This document shows, piece after piece, positions 1 to 6,191 of a stretch of 6,191 nt of DNA (positions are counted from its first letter, which is position 1; the number at the start of each line of letters is the position of its first letter). Origin of the DNA: an uncultured Oscillospiraceae bacterium (GTDB taxonomy: Bacteria > Bacillota > Clostridia > UBA1381). Position numbers and translations under genes: made by a program. Below the pieces are notes generated by a model, which did not search any database, was not told the DNA's origin, and saw only the letters and a list, made by a program, of their open reading frames with translations. The stretch lies in NCBI GenBank assembly GCA_945876665.1, contig CAMCPC010000078.1, forward strand, positions 1-6,191. Direction: 5' to 3'.

Positions 1-1192
1 CAAGCACTTCGCCCTTTGTAACGTCATAAAGGCGCGGAATAAGCTGTACAAGCGAAGATTTGCCGGAGCCTGTCGTACCGATTATACCAACAATTTCTCC
101 CGGCTCTGCTGTAAAGGATATATTCTCAAGCACATTTTCCTTACGCTTTTCATAATATTTAAAGGACACGTTCTTAAATTCAACTCTGCCCTCTGTAACC
201 TTTCTGTCCTTATATGCCGCATTTTCGTCTGTGAGGTCAACCTCGGTATTTAACACTTCGCTTATTCTTGCAAAGGAAGCAAGCGCACGCGAAAACTGCA
301 AAAACAGCATTGAAACCATCATCAGCGACATAAGTATCTGCGTAATATATGTGGTGAACGCTGTAAGCTCACCCACGCCCATGCTGCCGCCGACAACAAA
401 GTTGCCGCCTGTCCATACCACAACAAGCGTAGTTATATTCATGGCAAGCGTCATAACGGGCATCGTAGTTACAACAATCTTAAGCGCGCGCAGTGTTGAA
501 TTCATCAGACCCTCATTTGCCGACGCAAACTTTTCCGTTTCAAACTGCTGTCTTACAAAGGACTTGATAACTCTTACGTTCGTAATATTCTCCTGCACAC
601 CGGAGTTAAGATTATCCAGCTTTTTCTGCATTACTCCAAAACGCGGAAAGGCCGTTTTAAGGAGCGCCGCAATAACAATCGCAAGCACGGGAATAACCAC
701 CACGAGCACAAGCGCAAGACGTTTGTTTATCGAGCATGCCATGATTATGCCGCCGATAAGCAGTCCGGGCGAACGCATAGCCATAATAAGCAGCATTCTC
801 ACCATATTCTGAATTTGTGTAATATCGTTTGTAAGCCTTGTCACAAGCGAGCCTGTGGAGAAACTGTCGATATTCTTAAAGGAAAACCTCTGTACCTTTT
901 CAAATACACCCTGTCTTAAATCAGCGCTGAAGCTTACGGATGCCTTTATTGAAAAATAATGTCCCGCAACTCCGCCGATTATCATAATGCAGATAAATCC
1001 TATCATCATTGCCGCGCGTGAAATTATATATCCTATACCCAAACCCGCCGCGGCATCGCCGATACCGTTATCTATCATTGTACCCATAATTTTCGGCAAC
1101 ACAATTTCACCTGCCACCTCTGTCAGCATAAGGAGAGGTCCGAGGATAAAAAACAGTGTATACGGCTTTATATACTTCCAATATTTTTTCAA
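1..1192 (-). CDS. ABC transporter half-molecule, ABCB/MsbA-like exporter, fused permease + ATPase (C-terminus beyond window)
   Basis: This is the N-terminal 397 residues of a fused membrane/ATPase half-transporter. It probably exports drugs, lipids or peptides across the cytoplasmic membrane using ATP. Six hydrophobic segments are visible at about residues 11-33, 55-82, 137-153, 158-178, 240-262 and 278-300. They are followed by a nucleotide-binding domain beginning near residue 335 (VEFKNVSF), an A-loop tyrosine around 346, and a Walker A motif GTTGSGKS at 372-379. The window ends before the Q-loop, signature motif and Walker B, so ATPase competence cannot be judged. The start is TTG at 1192-1190. 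It has an AAGGA ribosome binding site 8 nt upstream, and the first in-frame ATG (residue 22) would remove half of the first membrane helix. It follows pyrG by 30 bp and is likely co-transcribed with it. The N-terminus (KKYWKYIKPY) and the region around SPGLLIGG look like the first subunit of heterodimeric exporters (YfiB/YheI/LmrC type), so a partner gene is expected just beyond position 1 (inference). The substrate is unknown. Confidence 0.93.
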   Translation of the reverse strand, partial: MKKYWKYIKPYTLFFILGPLLMLTEVAGEIVLPKIMGTMIDNGIGDAAAGLGIGYIISRAAMMIGFICIMIIGGVAGHYFSIKASVSFSADLRQGVFEKVQRFSFKNIDSFSTGSLVTRLTNDITQIQNMVRMLLIMAMRSPGLLIGGIIMACSINKRLALVLVVVIPVLAIVIAALLKTAFPRFGVMQKKLDNLNSGVQENITNVRVIKSFVRQQFETEKFASANEGLMNSTLRALKIVVTTMPVMTLAMNITTLVVVWTGGNFVVGGSMGVGELTAFTTYITQILMSLMMVSMLFLQFSRALASFARISEVLNTEVDLTDENAAYKDRKVTEGRVEFKNVSFKYYEKRKENVLENISFTAEPGEIVGIIGTTGSGKSSLVQLIPRLYDVTKGEVL

Positions 1193-1198
1193 GTTAAT

Positions 1199-1206
1199 CT
1201 TCCTTT
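1199..1206 (-). promoter_or_regulatory. Ribosome binding site that decides the TTG start of the ABC transporter
   Basis: On the minus strand the sequence AAAGGAAG lies in the 30-bp gap between the pyrG stop and the transporter. Its AAGGA core is 8 nt upstream of TTG at 1192. No other start codon in this frame has a comparable purine-rich element at proper spacing, which supports TTG initiation. Confidence 0.75.
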
Positions 1207-1222
1207 ACTGCTTTAAAAAGCT

Positions 1223-2875
<1,653 letters not shown>

Positions 2876-4051
2876 TTATTTACTGTGTCTTTTCACAAAT
2901 CGTTCAATTCTCTTTAAGGCTTCCTGTATATTCTCTATTGAATAGGCGTATGAACAGCGTATAAAGCCCTCGCCGCTTTCGCCGAACGCGTTGCCCGGCA
3001 CAACGGCAACCTTTTCCTCCTGCAAAAGGTTCTGACAGAACTCCTCGCTTGTCATACCTGTTGACTTGATGCATGGGAACACGTAAAACGCGCCAAGCGG
3101 TTCAAAACAGCTAAGTCCCATTGCCCTGAAGCCGTCCACGATATAACGGCGTCTGTAATTGTATTCGCGGCGCATTTCCTCCACGTCATCATCACAGCTG
3201 CGAAGCGCTTCAACAGCCGCAAACTGCGCCGTTGTGGGCGCGGACATGATACCGTACTGATGAATTTTCGTCATAAGCTTGATAAGCGCTGCAGGACCAA
3301 GCGCATATCCAAGACGCCAGCCGGTCATGGCAAAGGATTTTGAGAAGCCGTTTACAACAACCGTTCTTTCTCTCATGCCCTCAAACTTTGAAAAAGGAAT
3401 ATGCCCCTCATCGCTATAACGCAGCTCGCCGTATATCTCGTCCGACAGCACCATTATATCAGTGCCCCTTAAAACCTCGGCAATAGCCTCCATGTCAGCT
3501 TTCGACATAACTCCTCCTGTAGGGTTATTGGGATACGGCAGAATCAAAAGCTTTGTCTTATCCGTAATCTTTGCCTTAAGCTGCTCGGGAAGAAGTCGGA
3601 ACTCGTCCTCCTCCTTTGTTTCAATCGGTACTGCTTTGCCGCCTGCCATAATTGTAAGCGGCTTGTAGCATACGAAGCACGGCTCGGGTATAAGCACCTC
3701 ATCACCGGGGTTTATAATAGCCCTTATCATAAGGTCAATGGCTTCACTGCCGCCGACCGTTACAACCACTTCACTTTTCGGGTCATATGTAACACCGAAT
3801 TTTCTCTGATTATATCTGCATATTTCCTCTCTTAGCTCCATAAGACCGGCATTGGCAGTATAATGTGTCTGTCCCTTTTCGAGGGAATATATGCCTGCTT
3901 CACGTATGCCCCACGGTGTTGTGAAATCCGGCTCGCCGACGCCAAGCGAAATAGCGTCCTCCATTTCTGCCACTATATCAAAAAACTTTCTTATGCCCGA
4001 CGGCGGAAGTGCCGACACGACGGGCGAAACAATCTTATCATAATCTATCAT
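2876..4051 (-). CDS. Class I/II PLP-dependent aminotransferase (AlaT/AspC-like)
   Basis: A complete 391-residue fold-type I aminotransferase. It transfers amino groups between an amino acid and a 2-oxo acid using pyridoxal phosphate in the cytosol. Landmarks are all present: GVGEPDF (37-43) at the N-terminus, Y64, the phosphate-region GGSEA (100-104), NPTGG (176-180) with the cofactor-ring Asn176, SDEIY (203-207) with the pyridine-nitrogen Asp204 and Tyr207, the Schiff-base lysine K238 in GFSKSFAMTGWRLGY, R246, and the carboxylate-binding arginine R365 near GFIRCSYA. The ATG at 4051 overlaps the stop of the upstream Lrp-type gene (ATGA). An AGGTGA site lies 7 nt upstream inside that gene, indicating translational coupling. 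Pairing with an Lrp/AsnC regulator parallels alaR-alaT (yugG-yugH) of B. subtilis, so alanine/pyruvate-glutamate transamination is a reasonable guess. Aspartate, aromatic or N-acetyl-diaminopimelate specificity cannot be excluded from sequence alone. Confidence 0.95.
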   Translation of the reverse strand: MIDYDKIVSPVVSALPPSGIRKFFDIVAEMEDAISLGVGEPDFTTPWGIREAGIYSLEKGQTHYTANAGLMELREEICRYNQRKFGVTYDPKSEVVVTVGGSEAIDLMIRAIINPGDEVLIPEPCFVCYKPLTIMAGGKAVPIETKEEDEFRLLPEQLKAKITDKTKLLILPYPNNPTGGVMSKADMEAIAEVLRGTDIMVLSDEIYGELRYSDEGHIPFSKFEGMRERTVVVNGFSKSFAMTGWRLGYALGPAALIKLMTKIHQYGIMSAPTTAQFAAVEALRSCDDDVEEMRREYNYRRRYIVDGFRAMGLSCFEPLGAFYVFPCIKSTGMTSEEFCQNLLQEEKVAVVPGNAFGESGEGFIRCSYAYSIENIQEALKRIERFVKRHSK

Positions 4052-4530
4052 AACGTAATCACCTGTCTTGTATCCTTTTCATCGTCCTCGAATACAATTC
4101 CTTCCTCTTTATATTTTTTCAGTACAAAATGTGTTGCTGTTGAAATTATCGAATCCATAGGCGCAAGCTTCTGCGCGACAAAAAGCGCCACTTCCTTCAT
4201 ACTCTTGCCCTCTATTGTAACAGCCAGGTCATACGCGCCCGACATAAGGTAAAGCGACTTTACCTGCGGATACTTGTAAATTCTTTCTGCCACCTTGTCA
4301 AAGCCCTCGCCTCTCTGCGGAGTTATGCGAAGCTCAATCAGCGCCGTAACCACATCCTTGTCGGTTTTGTCCCAGTTCACAATAGTCTTGTAGCCGACGA
4401 TTACGTTTTCCTTTTCCATCTTTTCAATACTGTCGGCGACTTCCTGTTCCTCTAAACCAAGCATCTGCGCAATTTTGGCTCGTGAGATGTTGCCCTTTTC
4501 CTTGTCTAAAATATTCAGTATTTCTTCCAT
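4048..4530 (-). CDS. Lrp/AsnC family transcriptional regulator (AlaR-like)
   Basis: A 160-residue feast/famine regulator. The N-terminal winged helix-turn-helix spans about residues 1-50, with ISRAKIAQMLGLEEQEV as the helix-turn-helix core. The C-terminal RAM effector-binding domain is at about 60-140, with the typical SGAYDLAVTIEG segment near 97-108. Such proteins form dimers or octamers, bind an amino acid between RAM domains, and control genes of amino-acid metabolism, often including their own. I chose ATG at 4530, which gives the usual family length and starts just before the first helix. An in-frame ATG at 4584 would add an 18-residue tail unlike the family and has no ribosome binding site. 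The chosen start has only a weak site: GATGG at 7 nt, or AAAGG at 13 nt. The gene is first in the predicted operon and its stop overlaps the aminotransferase start, so that enzyme gene is the obvious target (inference). Confidence 0.93.
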   Translation of the reverse strand: MEEILNILDKEKGNISRAKIAQMLGLEEQEVADSIEKMEKENVIVGYKTIVNWDKTDKDVVTALIELRITPQRGEGFDKVAERIYKYPQVKSLYLMSGAYDLAVTIEGKSMKEVALFVAQKLAPMDSIISTATHFVLKKYKEEGIVFEDDEKDTRQVITL

Positions 4531-4573
4531 AACAAATCCATCGCCTTTCCGTATTAATTTGACCCTTAATGCA

Positions 4574-4585
4574 AATGTACACATT
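4574..4585 (-). promoter_or_regulatory. Small palindrome downstream of the promoter, candidate operator
   Basis: AATGT-GT-ACATT is a perfect 5-bp inverted repeat with a 2-bp centre. It lies roughly +15 to +26 from the transcription start predicted for the Lrp-type gene. A site here could allow autorepression by the encoded Lrp/AsnC regulator, whose family binds AT-rich partial dyads. A 5-bp dyad in AT-rich DNA can arise by chance, and no second copy was recognised in the gap, so this is only a candidate. Confidence 0.3.
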
Positions 4586-4605
4586 GATAGTCATTTTATC
4601 TTATA

Positions 4606-4635
4606 ATTATATCGTATTTCCACCTAAAATGCCAT
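4606..4635 (-). promoter_or_regulatory. Sigma-A-type promoter for the lrp-aminotransferase-pyrG-ABC operon
   Basis: On the minus strand a perfect TATAAT (-10) lies at 4611-4606. It is preceded after 18 bp by ATGGCA at 4635-4630, which matches four of six bases of the TTGACA -35 consensus. Transcription would start near 4600-4599, giving a leader of about 69 nt before the chosen start at 4530. This is the only convincing promoter in the window. It sits between the terminator of the upstream gene and the first gene of the downstream run, where one is expected. Confidence 0.65.
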
Positions 4636-4682
4636 ACCTTTTTGAAAAAAAGTTAAAAATTTTTAAAATATTTTTTATAATA
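4636..4682 (-). promoter_or_regulatory. Extremely AT-rich tract abutting the -35 box, candidate UP element or bent DNA
   Basis: About 47 bp almost devoid of G and C consist of alternating runs of A and T (AAAAAA, TTTT, AAAAA, TTTTT, TTTTTTT, AAAAA). The tract lies directly upstream of the -35 box of the operon promoter. Such tracts can bind the RNA polymerase alpha subunit C-terminal domain and curve DNA, which would strengthen the promoter or help an Lrp-type protein wrap it. The activity is inferred. Part of the tract may simply be the U-rich tail region of the adjacent terminator. Confidence 0.4.
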
Positions 4683-4683
4683 C

Positions 4684-4715
4684 AAAAAAACAACGGACAC
4701 TTTCGTGTCCGTTGT
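4684..4715 (-). terminator. Strong intrinsic terminator of the surface-protein gene
   Basis: On the minus strand ACAACGGACAC and GTGTCCGTTGT form a perfect 11-bp stem closed by a GAAA (GNRA) tetraloop. A run of seven T follows immediately. It begins 27 nt after the stop codon of the surface-protein gene. There is no T-run on the plus-strand side, so it acts in one direction only. It separates the surface gene from the downstream operon, which has its own promoter. Confidence 0.95.
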
Positions 4716-4742
4716 CATATTTACGAAAACTATCGTTATAGA

Positions 4743-6191
4743 TTAGTCAACAAATCTGTAGATGATGATTTCCTGAAGGTTACCCTTATCTGCAAGTCTT
4801 GCAAATACGTAATCACCTGTCTTAGCTGTTGCATCATAATTTACAAGATCTGAAACCTCGCTGCCTTCTGTATCAATAGTAGCTTTACCACTCTTAATAT
4901 TAATTTCAACTGTATCCATCAGCTTAGATGAATCGAATGATAGTGTTATACCGCCTACTAATGTAACATAAGCATTATCTTCTATACCTGAATCCTCAAG
5001 AGGATAGAATCTGAACTGGTTACGTGTAGATGACCAGTCGTGGCTGCCTGTAAGAACCTTGCCCTTGCCGTTTACAATGCTCTCGTAAACTGCATTTACA
5101 TCATACAATCTCAAAATTCTGTCGCCGCTGTCATATAGGATAAGGTCGCCCTCATGAAGAATCTCATTCAAAGCTTTACCTGCATATGCAGCTGCGCCGC
5201 CATTTTTAGCATCCCAGATAGTTGTATTTCCATAAACCTTCTTATTACCGGTTGGGCTGTTTGTAATCTGACCAACAACAGTATTCTTGGATGTTGTAAT
5301 AGATGCCTCTGCACCGTTTACATAACCATGGATTGTGTAAACCTCGTTATCATCATCATCAACTCCGCTGTCGATTTCATCAACCACCATTACAGGGTTG
5401 TTGCCTGCTGTATCAATATCATCGATAGAAGCAAGAGCATCTGAACTTGCTGTAAAGTTGATAAGAAGTGACGGTGTCATTGAATTTGTAAATTCACCAA
5501 CTACATAGTTGCGGCTTGAACCATTTTCTCTTACAACATAAGCTGTAGCTGTAACTGTACCAAACTTATAGTTATCAGCATCCTTCATATCAGCAGCATT
5601 CTTAGGAACTGATATTTCAATAATACCATCATTAATCTGATAATTGCTTACAAGACCTGATGATACAGGCACACCTGTAAGGTCTGTTTTGTTAACTCTT
5701 ACTGCATCTTCATTCGTTACAACACTTGAGTCACATGCAACATATAGTCTTGAAAGAGTATTAGTTGAATTTGACTTATACTTAACAAGTCTGATCGGTG
5801 TTTTTGTACTTGAAGCTATAATGAAGTTAGCGTCCTTTGCCATCAAAGTTTCGATAGTTGTCTTAACTTCATCACCGTTAAGAGTTGTATTTGTTGTTTC
5901 TTTAGGACCCCAGTAATCAAGCTTTGTACCTGCTGAAAATTCTACTGCCTTACCGTCTGTTGTCATAATCTGAACAATATAATCATCGCCGCTTTCTGAA
6001 TCATAAGCAGCCATAATCCAACCATACTTTTCACCTGTCTGAAGCTGACCTGTGCCGTTTGACTCGATATAAGCTACACGGCCGAACATATCAAGATAGA
6101 ATACAGCCTGTGCACCTGTTTTAAGATCGTTAACAGCTATGTTAGCTACTTCATATTTGTCACCGTTGATTGTAGCCTTGCTGCCGTCAAG
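4743..6191 (-). CDS. Large putative secreted/cell-surface protein, C-terminal part (start beyond window)
   Basis: The reading frame is open through the right edge, with 34 further codons before the first ATG at 6089. The visible 482 residues are therefore the C-terminal part of a longer protein and that ATG is not its start. The sequence is acidic, rich in Thr, Ser, Asn, Asp and Gly, has a single cysteine, and reads as short beta-strand-like segments, as in extracellular wall or S-layer-associated proteins. A module of the form KATI...FYLDMFGRVAYIE recurs in degenerate form (about 6185-6068, 5232-5085 and 4884-4743). A 35-residue acidic stretch at 5444-5340 carries 12 Asp/Glu and no basic residue, and may bind calcium. 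From memory, the YLD.FGRVAYI-type segment resembles C-terminal regions of clostridial S-layer-homology-domain proteins. No SLH repeat, signal peptide or LPXTG anchor is visible here, so the surface assignment is inference. Codon use favours A/T endings (GCT, GCA) more than the neighbours, consistent with high expression. It ends at a strong terminator. Confidence 0.8.
   Translation of the reverse strand, partial: LDGSKATINGDKYEVANIAVNDLKTGAQAVFYLDMFGRVAYIESNGTGQLQTGEKYGWIMAAYDSESGDDYIVQIMTTDGKAVEFSAGTKLDYWGPKETTNTTLNGDEVKTTIETLMAKDANFIIASSTKTPIRLVKYKSNSTNTLSRLYVACDSSVVTNEDAVRVNKTDLTGVPVSSGLVSNYQINDGIIEISVPKNAADMKDADNYKFGTVTATAYVVRENGSSRNYVVGEFTNSMTPSLLINFTASSDALASIDDIDTAGNNPVMVVDEIDSGVDDDDNEVYTIHGYVNGAEASITTSKNTVVGQITNSPTGNKKVYGNTTIWDAKNGGAAAYAGKALNEILHEGDLILYDSGDRILRLYDVNAVYESIVNGKGKVLTGSHDWSSTRNQFRFYPLEDSGIEDNAYVTLVGGITLSFDSSKLMDTVEINIKSGKATIDTEGSEVSDLVNYDATAKTGDYVFARLADKGNLQEIIIYRFVD

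Noticed and set aside
1210..1221. Inverted repeat GCTTT-AA-AAAGC between pyrG and the transporter as a terminator.
   Set aside because: The 2-nt loop is too small, the stem is short and AT-rich, and no U-tract follows. It would also cut off a gene that has a good ribosome binding site.
4531..4584. Upstream in-frame ATG at 4584 as the start of the Lrp-type regulator (178 residues).
   Set aside because: It has no ribosome binding site, lies about 15 nt from the predicted transcription start within the candidate operator, and adds an N-terminal tail atypical of the family.
4424..4594. 57-codon minus-strand frame starting in the leader (ATG at 4594) as a leader peptide.
   Set aside because: It has no ribosome binding site, starts within a few nucleotides of the predicted transcript start, runs deep into the regulator gene out of frame, and has no run of regulatory codons.
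4716..4742. Short CTAT-AACG-ATAG hairpin between the surface-gene stop and the terminator.
   Set aside because: A 4-bp AT-rich stem is expected by chance and has no evident role next to the strong 11-bp terminator stem.
6087..6089. ATG at 6089 as the start of the surface protein.
   Set aside because: The frame stays open for 34 more codons to the window edge in matching protein-like sequence, there is no ribosome binding site before this ATG, and it falls inside a repeat module.

Overview
The window looks like ordinary chromosomal DNA from a low-to-mid GC Gram-positive anaerobe, most likely class Clostridia (Oscillospiraceae/Ruminococcaceae-like). This is inferred from AGGAGG-type ribosome binding sites, a TTG start, intrinsic terminators with a long U-tract, a regulator/aminotransferase pair arranged as in Firmicutes, and a large acidic surface-protein C-terminus. 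No genus can be fixed from the sequence alone. All five recognisable genes lie on the minus strand, so transcription runs from high to low coordinates.

Layout, in the direction of transcription. (1) 6191-4743: the C-terminal 482 residues of a large, probably secreted or wall-associated protein. Its start lies outside the window, and it ends at a strong intrinsic terminator (4715-4684). (2) 4742-4531: the only non-coding stretch of any size (212 bp). It holds that terminator, an extremely AT-rich tract that could act as an UP element or bent DNA, a good sigma-A-type promoter (-35 at 4635-4630, -10 at 4611-4606) and a small palindrome just downstream of the predicted transcription start. (3) 4530-1: a tight four-gene run. 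An Lrp/AsnC-type regulator overlaps a class I PLP aminotransferase by 4 bp (ATGA). It is followed after 30 bp by pyrG (CTP synthase, complete) and after another 30 bp by the first 397 residues of an ABCB-type multidrug/lipid exporter half-transporter, cut by the window edge shortly after its Walker A motif.

No terminator or convincing promoter lies between the four genes, so they probably form one operon from the promoter near 4606. The regulator/aminotransferase pair resembles the AlaR-AlaT arrangement of Bacillus subtilis: an amino-acid-sensing feast/famine regulator beside the transaminase it controls. Placing pyrG in the same unit would tie glutamine-dependent CTP synthesis to amino-acid status. 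The ABC transporter looks like the first subunit of a heterodimeric exporter whose partner would lie just beyond position 1.

I see no RNA gene, insertion sequence, CRISPR array, phage signature or defence system. The points most worth a second look are the operon composition, the apparent three-fold repeat module in the surface protein, its distinct codon preference, and the dense regulatory architecture of the 212-bp gap.
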